64,000 bases of DNA from JBMNFI01 sp050949225 (GCA_050949225.1 JBMNFI010000001.1:558001-622000); one strand, 5' to 3'. Counted from the stretch's first letter, positions 41,687 through 51,288 are shown. Numbers and translations: made by a program. The notes: a model not told the origin generated them from the letters alone.

Positions 41687-42316
41687 TCATACAGACTTAA
41701 CGGCACTGCGGATTAAGAGCATTCCCTTATTAGGTCCGGGAACAGCCCCTTTAATTAGCAATAAACCACGATCGACATCCACTTTAACAACTTGCAGGTT
41801 TTGAATAGCTACCCTGTCACCACCCATGCGTCCGGGTGATTTTTTCCCTTTAAACACACGAGCGACTCCCTTTGCAGCGGTTGAACCGGGACGACGATGG
41901 TTTTTAGAACCGTGACTCATAGGACCGCGTCGATGACCCCATCTTTTGATAGTACCAGCAAATCCTTTACCTTTAGATATCCCAACAACATCAACCTTTT
42001 CGCCCTCTGCAAAAATATCAACCTTCATTTCCTGTCCCAGCTCATAATCAGCAAGATTATCAACCTTAACTTCTCTGAGATAACGACAAGGATCAACGCC
42101 GGCTTTTTTAGCGTGACCGGCTTCCGGTTTATTAACGTTAACAGGTTTTTTAACATCAAAACCTATTTGTACGGCTTCATAACCTTCATTTTCAGTGGTT
42201 TTAATTTGAGTTACCACACAAGGTCCGGCAGCAATGACTGTAACAGGAATTATCTTACCTTCAGGATTAAAGACCTGTGTCATGCCAACCTTTTTGCCGA
42301 GCAATGCTTTCGGCAT
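41687..42316 (-). CDS. rplC: 50S ribosomal protein L3
   Basis: Early-assembly protein whose loop reaches the peptidyl transferase centre, 209 residues. I use the ATG at 42314-42316 (GGAGGTG, 7-nt spacing), giving MPKALLGKKVGMTQVF. The extension KGFAGTIKRWGHRRGPMSHG with its methylatable Gln-like loop and GRMGGDRVAIQNL are typical. A longer frame runs into the upstream spacer but has no binding site. The spacer to rpsJ is unusually long. Confidence 0.97.
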   Translation of the reverse strand: MPKALLGKKVGMTQVFNPEGKIIPVTVIAAGPCVVTQIKTTENEGYEAVQIGFDVKKPVNVNKPEAGHAKKAGVDPCRYLREVKVDNLADYELGQEMKVDIFAEGEKVDVVGISKGKGFAGTIKRWGHRRGPMSHGSKNHRRPGSTAAKGVARVFKGKKSPGRMGGDRVAIQNLQVVKVDVDRGLLLIKGAVPGPNKGMLLIRSAVKSV

Positions 42317-42467
42317 ATTTGTGCACCTCCATTTCATTTTCGCTCCCCTAAAAAACCTATTTACTAGCTTATGGGAGCTTAGGGGACAAAGCACACGTTT
42401 CCGGGTGTGCCTTACTTTAAAAAAATCCAAACTGTAACTTTTTTTTAAAAATATGAAAAACAAACAT
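42317..42467 (-). promoter_or_regulatory. Structured spacer between rpsJ and rplC
   Basis: This 151-bp gap breaks the otherwise tight S10 operon. On the minus strand it holds GCACAC/GTGTGC around a CCGGAAAC turn, then CCCCTAA and TTAGGGG arms about 30 nt apart, the second reaching close to the rplC binding site. A processing site or an autoregulatory element could explain it. I see no promoter of good quality. Confidence 0.45.
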
Positions 42468-42776
42468 CTATAATTTTATCTCAATATCCACTCCGGCCGG
42501 TAAATCCATGCGGATCAGGGAATCCATCGTTTTAGGGGTGGGATCGATGATATCAATAAGGCGTTTGTGAGTTCTCATCTCAAATTGTTCCCTGGAATCT
42601 TTGTTCACATGCGGTGAACGTAAAATTGTGTAAATATTCTTTTCGGTAGGTAGCGGGATCGGTCCCGAAACAGCCGCTCCGGATCTGGTAGCTGTCTCCA
42701 CTATTTTAGCGGCTGATTGATCTAACAGCTTATGATCATATGCTTTAAGTCTGATACGAATTTTTTGTTTACCCAT
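42468..42776 (-). CDS. rpsJ: 30S ribosomal protein S10
   Basis: Head protein that is also NusE, which pairs with NusB and NusG in antitermination; 102 residues. It has KIRIRLKAYDHKLLDQSAAK, GPIPLPTEKNIYTILRSPHV and the C-terminal DLPAGVDIEIKL. AGGAGG lies upstream of the ATG. It opens the S10 gene block, 170 bp after tuf1, with a short leader carrying a GTCCGTAA/TTACGAAC hairpin. Confidence 0.98.
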   Translation of the reverse strand: MGKQKIRIRLKAYDHKLLDQSAAKIVETATRSGAAVSGPIPLPTEKNIYTILRSPHVNKDSREQFEMRTHKRLIDIIDPTPKTMDSLIRMDLPAGVDIEIKL

Positions 42777-42896
42777 CTTTTATTAACCTCCTTTTCGTCC
42801 GTAATTGTTTACGAACATTCTCCATGGAAAAACCTGCCTCTCTGCCAAAGATCAGCAGCAACCTCCCACTTCATCGCAGTCCATTTTTATAACTTC

Positions 42897-42930
42897 AGTA
42901 TGTATGGGCAATTCTTTGCCCATACATACT
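42897..42930 (-). terminator. Hairpin between tuf1 and rpsJ
   Basis: Perfect 15-bp stem with a 4-nt loop (arms 42897-42911 and 42916-42930), about 20 bp after the tuf1 stop. No clear T-tract follows on the minus strand, so it may slow or protect transcripts rather than end them. Confidence 0.55.
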
Positions 42931-42946
42931 GATAAAACCCTCTTTT

Positions 42947-44151
42947 AACTACTCACTCACAGAAGAAACAACCCCGGCTCCCACTGTTCTGCCACCCTCA
43001 CGAATAGCAAAATGCAAACCAGCTTCAATAGCAATCGGGATAATCAATTCTATTGTCATCTTAATGTTATCACCGGGCATTACCATCTCTACTCCCTCAG
43101 GAAGATGTGCTACGCCTGTTACATCTGTAGTTCTAAAGTAAAACTGTGGCCTGTAACCATTGAAAAACGGCGTATGACGACCGCCCTCTTCCTTGGTCAA
43201 AATGTATACTTCCCCTTCAAATTTCGTGTGTGGCTTGATGCTGCCGGGTTTAGCTAAAACCTGACCTCTTTCCACATCCTTACGCTCAACACCGCGCAAT
43301 AAACAACCTACATTGTCGCCGGCTTCTGCAAAATCTAACAGCTTGCGGAACATTTCCACCCCGGTTACAACCGTAGAACTCGTCTCTTCCTGTAAACCAA
43401 CAATATCTACTGTATCTCCAACGCTGATAGTTCCTCTTTCCACACGACCGGTAACAACTGTACCACGACCCGTAATGGTAAAAACGTCTTCTATCGGCAT
43501 CAAGAAAGGTTTATCCTTATCTCTTTCAGGTGAAGGAATGTATTCATCAACTTTATCCATCAGCTGCCATATCGGACTGCAATCCTCACAATCACGAGAC
43601 CCGCAACCGCATTGCAAAGCTTTTAAAGCTGAGCCGGCAATAATTGGGGTGTCATCTCCGGGAAATTCATACTCGGAAAGCAGCTCTCTGATTTCCATCT
43701 CTACCAATTCCAGTAATTCTTCATCATCTACCTGGTCTGCTTTATTCATGAATACCACAATATAAGGTACTCCTACTTGACGTGCTAAAAGGATATGCTC
43801 TCTGGTTTGAGGCATTGGACCGTCGGCTGCACTAACAACCAAGATAGCTCCATCCATCTGAGCTGCACCGGTAATCATGTTTTTTACATAGTCGGCGTGA
43901 CCGGGACAGTCTACATGGGCATAATGCCTTTTTTCTGTCTCATATTCCACGTGTGATGTATTAATCGTAATACCACGTTCTCTTTCTTCCGGAGCTGCGT
44001 CAATCTGATCATAGGCCTTAACCTCTGCTCCTCCTGCTTTTGACAAGCACAAAGTAATTGCTGCCGTCAAGGTTGTCTTACCGTGATCCACGTGACCAAT
44101 TGTACCAATGTTTACGTGCGGCTTTGTTCTCTCAAATTTCTGTTTTGCCAT
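42947..44151. repeat. Direct repeat covering tuf1 (copy 2 at 58699-59903)
   Basis: About 1205 bp, from 2 bp beyond the stop codon to the start codon, read the same in both copies, while both flanks differ at once. The copies have the same orientation and are 15.75 kb apart. Confidence 0.9.
42949..44151 (-). CDS. tuf: Elongation factor Tu (copy 1)
   Basis: GTPase that brings aminoacyl-tRNA to the ribosome, 400 residues. G-motifs: GHVDHGKTT, DCPGHADY, MNKADQ and GSALKAL. An insert after SALKALQ adds four cysteines at 181, 183, 188 and 191 (CxC-x4-CxxC), a likely zinc knuckle also known in some Peptococcaceae. The ATG has GGGAGG 9 nt upstream. It ends the rpsL-rpsG-fusA-tuf string. Its protein is identical to that of copy 2 (58701-59903). 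Confidence 0.98.
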   Translation of the reverse strand: MAKQKFERTKPHVNIGTIGHVDHGKTTLTAAITLCLSKAGGAEVKAYDQIDAAPEERERGITINTSHVEYETEKRHYAHVDCPGHADYVKNMITGAAQMDGAILVVSAADGPMPQTREHILLARQVGVPYIVVFMNKADQVDDEELLELVEMEIRELLSEYEFPGDDTPIIAGSALKALQCGCGSRDCEDCSPIWQLMDKVDEYIPSPERDKDKPFLMPIEDVFTITGRGTVVTGRVERGTISVGDTVDIVGLQEETSSTVVTGVEMFRKLLDFAEAGDNVGCLLRGVERKDVERGQVLAKPGSIKPHTKFEGEVYILTKEEGGRHTPFFNGYRPQFYFRTTDVTGVAHLPEGVEMVMPGDNIKMTIELIIPIAIEAGLHFAIREGGRTVGAGVVSSVSE

Positions 44152-44219
44152 TAGATTCTACCTCCCATTATTTCTCGCTTAAAATTAATTTTTATAATTA
44201 ATATTGCAATATTTTTGCT

Positions 44220-46289
44220 TTAATTTTTTTTGCTTGCAATATCCTCCGCAATGCTTTTTGGCACCTCTGCATAATGATCAAACTGCATGACATAAGTGCC
44301 GCGTCCCTGAGTTCGGGAACGCAAATCGGTCGCATAACCGAACATTTCCAAAAGGGGCACGTAACCTCTGATGATTTGTAAATTATTCCTCGGCTCCATA
44401 CCCTCTATTTTACCGCGGCGGGAATTCAAATCGCCAATCACATCACCCATATAATCGTCCGGCACCGAAACCTCTAATTTAAATATCGGCTCTAAAATAA
44501 CCGGACTGGCCTTACTCATTCCTTCTTTAAAAGCTAAAGATCCGGCCACCTTAAAGGCAATTTCCGAAGAGTCTACCTCATGAAAAGAACCATCAACTAA
44601 AGTGGCCTTGATGTCAACCACCGGATAACCGGCCATTACACCATTTTCCATAGCCTCCTTGATGCCATTTTCCACAGGAGTAATAAATTCTTTCGGAATG
44701 ACACCACCTACAATTTTGTTTTCAAAAATAAAGCCTGTACCCGGCTCAGCCGGCTCAAATTCAACCACGCAGTGAGCATATTGACCATGCCCACCGGATT
44801 GACGAACGAATTTCCCCACACCCTTACTGGGCTTACGAATAGTTTCTTTATAAGCTACCTGGGGCTTACCTACATTAGCATCAACCCTGAATTCACGCAA
44901 TAAACGATCAACAATAATGTCTAAATGTAATTCACCCATACCGGCGATCAATACCTGCCCGGTTTCTGCATTAGTCCTAACCTTAAAGGTGGGATCCTCT
45001 TCAGCCAGTTTTTGCAAGGCTACACCCATTTTTTCCTGATCAGCAGTGGTCTTGGGCTCAATAGCCACGTCAATCACAGGGTCCGGAAAATTCATTGATT
45101 CTAAAATAACCGGTTTATTTTCGTCGCATAAAGTATCACCAGTAGTAGTGTCTTTAAGTCCCACCGCAGCTAAGATATCCCCGGCGTAAGCCTCCTGGAT
45201 TTCCTCACGATGGTTAGCATGCATTTGCAAAATCCTACCGATTCTTTCCCTCTTACCTTTAGTGCTGTTGTAAACATAAGAACCGCTTTTCAAAACACCG
45301 GAATAAACTCTAAAAAAGGTCAGTTTACCAACGTACGGATCAGTCACAACCTTAAAAGATAAAGCAGAAAAAGGTTCATCATCAGAAGATTCCCTGGTGA
45401 CAGCCCCCCCATCCCCATCAGTACCTTCAATAGCTGGCACATCAATGGGTGAAGGTAAATAATCAATAATAGCGTCCATCAACTGCTGTACACCTTTGTT
45501 TTTAAATGAAGAACCACATAAAACGGGAGTAATCTTATTGGCCAAAGTAGCCGTTCTCACTCCATTAATAATTTCATCAATAGTAAATTCTTCGCCCTCT
45601 AAATACTTCATTTCCAAATCTTCATCACTTTCGGCAATAGCTTCAATCAGCTTTTCCCTATATAACTTAACGTCCTCCAGCAAGTCAGCAGGGATCTCTC
45701 TGGTTTCAATTTCCTTGCCTTCATTATCCAGATAAACTTGGGCCTCTTGTCTAATAACATCAACAATACCCACAAAATTTTCTTCGCTGCCGATAGGTAT
45801 TTGCAAAGGCACCGGATTAGCACCCAAGCGTTCTTTAATCATGTCAACCCCACGGAAAAAATCAGCACCCGTTCTATCCATCTTATTAATATAGGCAATT
45901 CTCGGCACACCATAACAATCCGCCTGCCGCCAAACAGTTTCCGATTGCGGTTCAACACCACCTACAGAACAAAAAACAGCTACCGCACCATCCAGGACAC
46001 GCAAAGAACGCTCAACTTCTACAGTGAAGTCAACGTGGCCGGGTGTATCAATGATGTTGATTCGATGGTCATGCCAAAAACAAGTAGTAGCAGCCGAAGC
46101 AATAGTAATCCCCCGCTCCTGCTCTTGCACCATAAAATCCATGGTGGCAGCACCATCATGAGTCTCACCTAAACGATGAACACGACCTGTATAGAAAAGG
46201 ATTCTCTCAGTCGTGGTTGTTTTTCCGGCATCAATATGAGCCATGATGCCGATATTTCTAATCTTTTCCAAGGGTAATTGCCTGGGCAT
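44220..46289 (-). CDS. fusA: Elongation factor G
   Basis: Translocation GTPase, 689 residues. Motifs: AHIDAGKTTTTERIL, DTPGHVDFTVEVERSL, NKMDRTGADF. Domain IV loop HGQYAHCVVEFEP and domain V near the C-terminus are complete. It follows rpsG by 35 bp and lies before tuf1 in the str block. Length and motifs fit the main EF-G rather than the EF-G2 paralogue. Confidence 0.98.
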   Translation of the reverse strand: MPRQLPLEKIRNIGIMAHIDAGKTTTTERILFYTGRVHRLGETHDGAATMDFMVQEQERGITIASAATTCFWHDHRINIIDTPGHVDFTVEVERSLRVLDGAVAVFCSVGGVEPQSETVWRQADCYGVPRIAYINKMDRTGADFFRGVDMIKERLGANPVPLQIPIGSEENFVGIVDVIRQEAQVYLDNEGKEIETREIPADLLEDVKLYREKLIEAIAESDEDLEMKYLEGEEFTIDEIINGVRTATLANKITPVLCGSSFKNKGVQQLMDAIIDYLPSPIDVPAIEGTDGDGGAVTRESSDDEPFSALSFKVVTDPYVGKLTFFRVYSGVLKSGSYVYNSTKGKRERIGRILQMHANHREEIQEAYAGDILAAVGLKDTTTGDTLCDENKPVILESMNFPDPVIDVAIEPKTTADQEKMGVALQKLAEEDPTFKVRTNAETGQVLIAGMGELHLDIIVDRLLREFRVDANVGKPQVAYKETIRKPSKGVGKFVRQSGGHGQYAHCVVEFEPAEPGTGFIFENKIVGGVIPKEFITPVENGIKEAMENGVMAGYPVVDIKATLVDGSFHEVDSSEIAFKVAGSLAFKEGMSKASPVILEPIFKLEVSVPDDYMGDVIGDLNSRRGKIEGMEPRNNLQIIRGYVPLLEMFGYATDLRSRTQGRGTYVMQFDHYAEVPKSIAEDIASKKN

Positions 46290-46324
46290 AAAAAACCTCC
46301 GCTTATTTTACTTTTTTATAGATT

Positions 46325-46795
46325 TTACCAACGATAATGGGCAAATGCTTTGTTGGCCTCTGCCATCTTATGAGTGTCTTCGCGTTTTTTAACGGAAGCA
46401 CCTGTATTATTAGCCGCATCCATCAGCTCGGCAGCCAATTTATCTTGCATGGTCTTACCGGATCTTTTTCTGGTAAACGCTGCTATCCAACGGATACCCA
46501 GCGCTTGACGCCTTTCGGCACGCACCTCTACAGGCACCTGATAGTTAGCACCACCAACACGGCGAGCCTTAACTTCCAATACCGGCATCACGTTTTGCAT
46601 CGCTTCTTCAAAAACATCCATCGGTTCTTTACCGGTTTTTTCACGAACAATATCAAAGGCACCATATACAATGGATTCGGCAATGCCTTTTTTACCATCC
46701 AACATCATCTGGTTAATAAATTTAGTAAGAACCACGCTATCATACACCGGATCCGGCAAAATTTCTGTCTTAGCAACTCTACTACGTCTTGGCAT
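46325..46795 (-). CDS. rpsG: 30S ribosomal protein S7
   Basis: Head assembly protein next to the E-site, 156 residues. Start MPRRSRVAKTEILPDPVYDS, core VMPVLEVKARRVGGANYQVP and end REDTHKMAEANKAFAHYRW are all typical. GGGGGGAAA lies upstream of the ATG. In other bacteria it represses the str operon. It is 47 bp after rpsL. Confidence 0.98.
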   Translation of the reverse strand: MPRRSRVAKTEILPDPVYDSVVLTKFINQMMLDGKKGIAESIVYGAFDIVREKTGKEPMDVFEEAMQNVMPVLEVKARRVGGANYQVPVEVRAERRQALGIRWIAAFTRKRSGKTMQDKLAAELMDAANNTGASVKKREDTHKMAEANKAFAHYRW

Positions 46796-46842
46796 TTATT
46801 TCCCCCCTTTTCAGGAATTATATACATATTCTTCAAAATTAA

Positions 46843-47229
46843 TTAACTTTTAGCCTTAGCTTTTGGTCTTTTTGCGCCATATTTACTTCTGGCTTGACCT
46901 CTTTCATCCACACCGGCAGTATCTAAGGCACCACGAACTATATGATAACGAACCCCCGGCAAATCCTTAACCCTTCCTCCGCGAACCAAAGTCACAGAGT
47001 GCTCTTGCAGGTTATGTCCAATACCGGGTATATATGCAGAAACCTCAACACCATGGGTTAAACGAACACGAGCTACCTTACGTAAGGCCGAGTTAGGTTT
47101 TTTAGGAGTTGTGGTATAAACCCTGGTACAAACTCCTCTTTTTTGTGGACATTCTTTCAAGGCCGGAGCATCAGATTTTTTCAAGGAAACATCTCTGCCC
47201 TTTCTGACTAATTGATTAATTGTAGGCAA
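46843..47229 (-). CDS. rpsL: 30S ribosomal protein S12
   Basis: Decoding-centre protein, about 128 residues. I use the TTG at 47227-47229 (GGAGGTG, 7-nt spacing), giving MPTINQLVRKGRD as in relatives; an ATG 6 bp earlier is too close to the site. The TTPKKPNSALRKVARVRL loop has Lys at the streptomycin-relevant site, so a sensitive form. DLPGVRYHIVRGALDTAGV is intact. Confidence 0.96.
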   Translation of the reverse strand: MPTINQLVRKGRDVSLKKSDAPALKECPQKRGVCTRVYTTTPKKPNSALRKVARVRLTHGVEVSAYIPGIGHNLQEHSVTLVRGGRVKDLPGVRYHIVRGALDTAGVDERGQARSKYGAKRPKAKAKS

Positions 47230-47270
47230 AACCATCCACCTCCTTTTCACAAAGTATCATAAAATAAAAT

Positions 47271-47519
47271 TTATTCTTTCAGGCAAGCTGCTGTGGCAGT
47301 CATTACCTCAACACCGCACATCTTGCCAAGTTCAGCCATCGAGTCAATCTCTTCTATAGGAATGTTTTTTTCCATGCAGGAATTAATCACCGGCATGATC
47401 ACATGTTTTTCGGCATCTAAAGCCACAAAAACCTTGTCTACTTCGCCTTTTTCAAGGGCCTTCAAGGTTTCTCTGGTGCCGACCCTTTTGTTTTTATCAG
47501 TTAAATCCGGGGCAGACAA
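47271..47519 (-). CDS. L7Ae-family ribosomal protein-like, YbxF/RplGB type
   Basis: About 82 residues; a small kink-turn RNA-binding protein of the L7Ae/L30e/S12e/Gadd45 fold. It has RVGTRETLKALEKGEVDKVF, ALDAEKHVIMPVINSC and CGVEVMTATAACL. Homologues lie in the same place (between rpoC and rpsL) in most Firmicutes and bind kink-turns. I use TTG at 47517-47519 with AGGAGG 7 nt upstream; GTG directly before is the alternative. It is the first gene behind the str promoter. Confidence 0.9.
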   Translation of the reverse strand: MSAPDLTDKNKRVGTRETLKALEKGEVDKVFVALDAEKHVIMPVINSCMEKNIPIEEIDSMAELGKMCGVEVMTATAACLKE

Positions 47520-47550
47520 CACAAACCCTCCTAAAATAGCAGTCCAGAAT

Positions 47551-47579
47551 ATTTTACCACTATTCAAAACTCATGTCAA
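47551..47579 (-). promoter_or_regulatory. Sigma-A promoter of the str genes
   Basis: Minus-strand TTGACA and TAAAAT with a 17-bp spacer, directly after the rpoC terminator. It should drive the L7Ae-like gene, rpsL, rpsG, fusA and tuf1. Confidence 0.9.
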
Positions 47580-47617
47580 GCATGCACCTCTTTTTTTATA
47601 AAAAAAGAGGTGCATGC
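47580..47617 (-). terminator. Terminator of rpoBC
   Basis: Stem of about 17 bp (GCATGCACCTC plus a T/A run) ending in seven T residues on the minus strand, 23 bp after the rpoC stop. The next promoter's -35 adjoins it. Confidence 0.93.
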
Positions 47618-47640
47618 CAACAAATCCGTACCTAACGCCG

Positions 47641-50600
47641 CTAATCGTCCAAATCTATTAAATCGGCCAAAACTTCTTGACGAGCCATGACCACACTATC
47701 ATCATCAAAATCATGCAAATTTTCATGATCAAAAAAATCTAAATTATTCTCTGCTTGATCATCTTTATCCTTGTTGATCAGCTCAATATTATTATAACAA
47801 GAAAGCCCCGTCCCAGCAGGGATCAGCTTACCAATAATAACATTTTCCTTAAGCCCCAGCAAAGGATCGACTTTCCCTTTGATTGCAGCATCCGTTAAAA
47901 CACGGGTAGTTTCCTGGAAGGAAGCTGCCGACAGGAAAGAATTTGTGGCCAAAGAAGCCTTGGTGATTCCCAAAAGCACCGGTTTACCGGTAGCCGGTTC
48001 TCCCCCGGCGGTAATAATCTCTTCGTTGACCTGCTCATATTCAAAAATATCTACCAATGATCCCGGCAATAGTTTAGTATCTCCGGAAGCAGCTATTTTC
48101 ACCTTTTTCAGCATCTGTCGAACCATAACTTCAATATGCTTATCATTAATATCCACACCCTGCAGGCGGTAAACTCTCTGCACCTCACGCAAGAGGTACA
48201 TCTGCACGCCCCGCGAACCTTTAACATTCAAAAGATCATGCGGATTAATCGAGCCTTCAGTCAGCTCATCTCCGGCCTCCACATACTGACCCTCTCGCAC
48301 CTTCAAGGTAGAACCATAAGGAACATGATATTCGCCGAGGATTTGCGCCTCGTCTTCACCCTCACCTTTAATGAGGATTTCCCGACGCCCCTTGCTTTCA
48401 CCAATAACAATAATGCCACCGGCTTCAGCAATCAATCCCAAACCCTTGGGCTTACGTGCCTCAAATAATTCCTCAACACGCGGTAACCCTTGGGTGATAT
48501 CGTCACCTGCCACACCACCAGTATGGAAAGTACGCATGGTTAACTGTGTTCCCGGCTCACCAATTGACTGAGCCGCCATAATACCCACAGATTCACCAAT
48601 ATCAACCATGTCGCCGGTAGCCAGGTTACGGCCGTAACATTTGCGGCAAACACCATGTAAAGTACGACAGGTTAAGACGGAACGAATATTAACCCGGCGT
48701 TCAGCCTCCGGCCTGGTAGCTAAATAGTTCTCAATTTCTGTCGCTCTATCCACATCCAAAAAATCCCCTGCTGCGGCAATCATTGTGCCTGTTTCGGCAT
48801 TAACAACTTCGACATTCAAAATGCGCCCCTCAATGCGTTCAGCCAAACTCTCTACATCCTTAATGGCCTCCACCCAGACACCTTGGGTATCACCACAATC
48901 ATCTTGTCTGACAATCACATCTTGTGCCACATCAACCAGACGCCGCGTCAAATAACCGGAGTCGGCCGTCCTTAAAGCAGTATCAGCCAGTCCTTTACGC
49001 GCACCATGCGTAGAAATAAAGAACTCCAAAACTGTCAATCCTTCACGGAAATTGGCCTTAATAGGCAAGTCGATAATACGTCCGGAAGGATCAGCCATCA
49101 AGCCCCTGGTGCCGGCTAATTGACGAATTTGTTGCACGTTACCACGCGCCCCTGAATTTGCCATCATGAAAATTGGATTAAATTTATCCAAGTGATCCAT
49201 CAAAGCTTGGGTAACCTTTTCGGTAGCTTTGCTCCAGACTTCGATAGTGCTTTGATAACGGTCATTTTCACTAATTAAACCATTTTGGAACTGATCCTCA
49301 ATCAAAAGAATCTCTTGTTCTGCATTGTCCATAATAGTTTTTTTGCTTTCAGGCACCTGAATATCCTCGACACCAATAGTAATGCCCGCTTGCGTAGAAT
49401 ACTTAAAGCCCAGTGTCTTTATGCCATCCAATAAAGAAGCTGTGTCGGAAACCCCTTGCCGACGAAAACAACGATCAACAATCTGTCCCAAAACATTCTT
49501 AGTCACACAATCATTAAAATAACCCATTTCACGAGACATGGGACTTTCATAGTTAAAGATCAAACGCCCCACCGTAGTGGCAAATCTCTTAAATCGATCG
49601 GTCTCATGCTTCTCAAAAGGAAGCTCTTCTGTGGGACTTTGCCAATAGGTGTCCCATTCCGGGGGCTTAGGAATATAAATCTGAGCGTGCAGGGAAATGT
49701 CCCCATTGACATAGGCACGATACGCCTCATCATAGGAGGAGAAAATCTTACCCTCACCGAGATCTTTCTCGCGATCAATGGTCAAATAATAAGCACCTAA
49801 AACCATGTCTTGTGTCGGCGTAGAAACCGGACGACCATCTTTCGGATTTAAAATATTGTGCGAAGAAAGCATCAAAAGCCTAGCCTCAGCCTGCGCTTCA
49901 GCGGAAAGGGGCACGTGAACGGCCATTTGGTCACCATCAAAGTCAGCATTGTACGCCGTACAAACTAAAGGGTGAATCTGTAAAGCACGCCCCTCCACCA
50001 AAATTGGCTCAAAAGCCTGAATCCCTAAACGGTGTAAAGTAGGGGCACGGTTTAACAGCACCGGATGATCACGAATTACATCCTCCAAAACATCCCAAAC
50101 CTCCGGACGTACCCGTTCAACCATTCTTTTGGCATTTTTAATGTTATGAGCATGCCCATCATTAACTAGTTTTTTCATCACAAAGGGCTTAAACAATTCC
50201 AAGGCCATCTCTTTTGGCAAACCACACTGGTGAAGCTTAAGCTCTGGACCTACCACAATTACAGAACGACCGGAATAATCCACCCTTTTACCCAAAAGAT
50301 TTTGCCGGAAACGCCCCTGTTTACCTTTAAGCATATCAGAAAGTGATTTTAAGGGACGATTACCGGGCCCTGTAACAGGACGTCCACGGCGGCCATTATC
50401 GATTAAAGCATCTACCGCCTCTTGCAGCATTCTTTTTTCATTTCTTACAATAATATCCGGCGCCCCTAAATCCAAAAGTCGTTTCAATCGATTATTACGA
50501 TTAATGACACGGCGATATAAATCGTTCAAGTCGGAAGTAGCAAAACGACCGCCATCTAACTGCACCATCGGACGCAACTCCGGCGGAATTACCGGCAACA

Positions 50601-51288
50601 CAGTCAAAATCATCCATTCCGGTTGGTTACCGGAAGACAAAAAGGCTTCCACAACTTCTAAACGCCGAATTGCCCGAATCTTTCTCTGCCCACTTACTTC
50701 CTGAAGCTCTTGGCGCAATTCAGAGGCCAATTCATCCAAGTCAATTTTAGCCAGCATGGCTTTAATCGCCTCAGCTCCCATGCCGGCAACAAACCCCTGT
50801 CTATATTTTTCTCTGGCCTCACGATATTCCGTTTCCGTCAAAATTTGCATCGCGGATAAGTCGGTCTCGCCGGGATCAATGACAATATAAGAAACAAAAT
50901 ACAACACTTTCTCTAAGTTGCGCGGAGAAAGATCCAATAATAAACCGATCCGGCTGGGAATCCCTTTAAAATACCATATATGTGAAACCGGCGTGGCCAG
51001 CTGGATATGACCTAAACGTTCACGCCGCACCTTGGCTCTAGTGACCTCAACCCCGCAACGATCACAGATAATACCTTTATAACGAACACGCTTATATTTA
51101 CCGCAATGGCATTCCCAGTCTTTTGTGGGTCCAAAAATCTTCTCGCAAAACAGCCCGTCACGCTCCGGCTTTAAGGTGCGATAGTTAATGGTTTCCGGTT
51201 TTTTTACTTCACCATGTGACCATTCTAAAATCTGATCCGGTGATGCAAGCGCTATTCTCATTCTATCAAAATTACTGACATCCAACAA
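47641..51288 (-). CDS. rpoC: RNA polymerase beta' subunit
   Basis: Catalytic subunit, 1215 residues, close to other Firmicutes. The N-terminal zinc finger has CHCGKYK...CDRCGVE; the active site YNADFDGDQMAVH holds three Asp that bind magnesium; the trigger-loop region is near GARKGLADTALRTADSGYLT. A second zinc site (CRTLHGVCRKCYGRN) is present. The start is TTG (two in a row) with GAGAGG upstream. It lies 54 bp after rpoB and ends at a strong terminator. Confidence 0.98.
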   Translation of the reverse strand: MLDVSNFDRMRIALASPDQILEWSHGEVKKPETINYRTLKPERDGLFCEKIFGPTKDWECHCGKYKRVRYKGIICDRCGVEVTRAKVRRERLGHIQLATPVSHIWYFKGIPSRIGLLLDLSPRNLEKVLYFVSYIVIDPGETDLSAMQILTETEYREAREKYRQGFVAGMGAEAIKAMLAKIDLDELASELRQELQEVSGQRKIRAIRRLEVVEAFLSSGNQPEWMILTVLPVIPPELRPMVQLDGGRFATSDLNDLYRRVINRNNRLKRLLDLGAPDIIVRNEKRMLQEAVDALIDNGRRGRPVTGPGNRPLKSLSDMLKGKQGRFRQNLLGKRVDYSGRSVIVVGPELKLHQCGLPKEMALELFKPFVMKKLVNDGHAHNIKNAKRMVERVRPEVWDVLEDVIRDHPVLLNRAPTLHRLGIQAFEPILVEGRALQIHPLVCTAYNADFDGDQMAVHVPLSAEAQAEARLLMLSSHNILNPKDGRPVSTPTQDMVLGAYYLTIDREKDLGEGKIFSSYDEAYRAYVNGDISLHAQIYIPKPPEWDTYWQSPTEELPFEKHETDRFKRFATTVGRLIFNYESPMSREMGYFNDCVTKNVLGQIVDRCFRRQGVSDTASLLDGIKTLGFKYSTQAGITIGVEDIQVPESKKTIMDNAEQEILLIEDQFQNGLISENDRYQSTIEVWSKATEKVTQALMDHLDKFNPIFMMANSGARGNVQQIRQLAGTRGLMADPSGRIIDLPIKANFREGLTVLEFFISTHGARKGLADTALRTADSGYLTRRLVDVAQDVIVRQDDCGDTQGVWVEAIKDVESLAERIEGRILNVEVVNAETGTMIAAAGDFLDVDRATEIENYLATRPEAERRVNIRSVLTCRTLHGVCRKCYGRNLATGDMVDIGESVGIMAAQSIGEPGTQLTMRTFHTGGVAGDDITQGLPRVEELFEARKPKGLGLIAEAGGIIVIGESKGRREILIKGEGEDEAQILGEYHVPYGSTLKVREGQYVEAGDELTEGSINPHDLLNVKGSRGVQMYLLREVQRVYRLQGVDINDKHIEVMVRQMLKKVKIAASGDTKLLPGSLVDIFEYEQVNEEIITAGGEPATGKPVLLGITKASLATNSFLSAASFQETTRVLTDAAIKGKVDPLLGLKENVIIGKLIPAGTGLSCYNNIELINKDKDDQAENNLDFFDHENLHDFDDDSVVMARQEVLADLIDLDD

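Noticed and set aside
42777..42896. Possible S10/L4-type leader before rpsJ
   Set aside because: A hairpin is present but I could not match the conserved elements of known S10 or L4 leaders by eye.
43313..43765. Plus-strand reading frame of 150 codons within tuf1 (also in tuf2)
   Set aside because: It is an antisense shadow of tuf with a Ser/Thr-rich composition and no ribosome binding site; its repetition only reflects the tuf duplication.
46337..46846. Plus-strand 169-codon frame opposite rpsG
   Set aside because: Shadow of a highly conserved ribosomal gene, rich in Ser, His and Phe, with no start signal.
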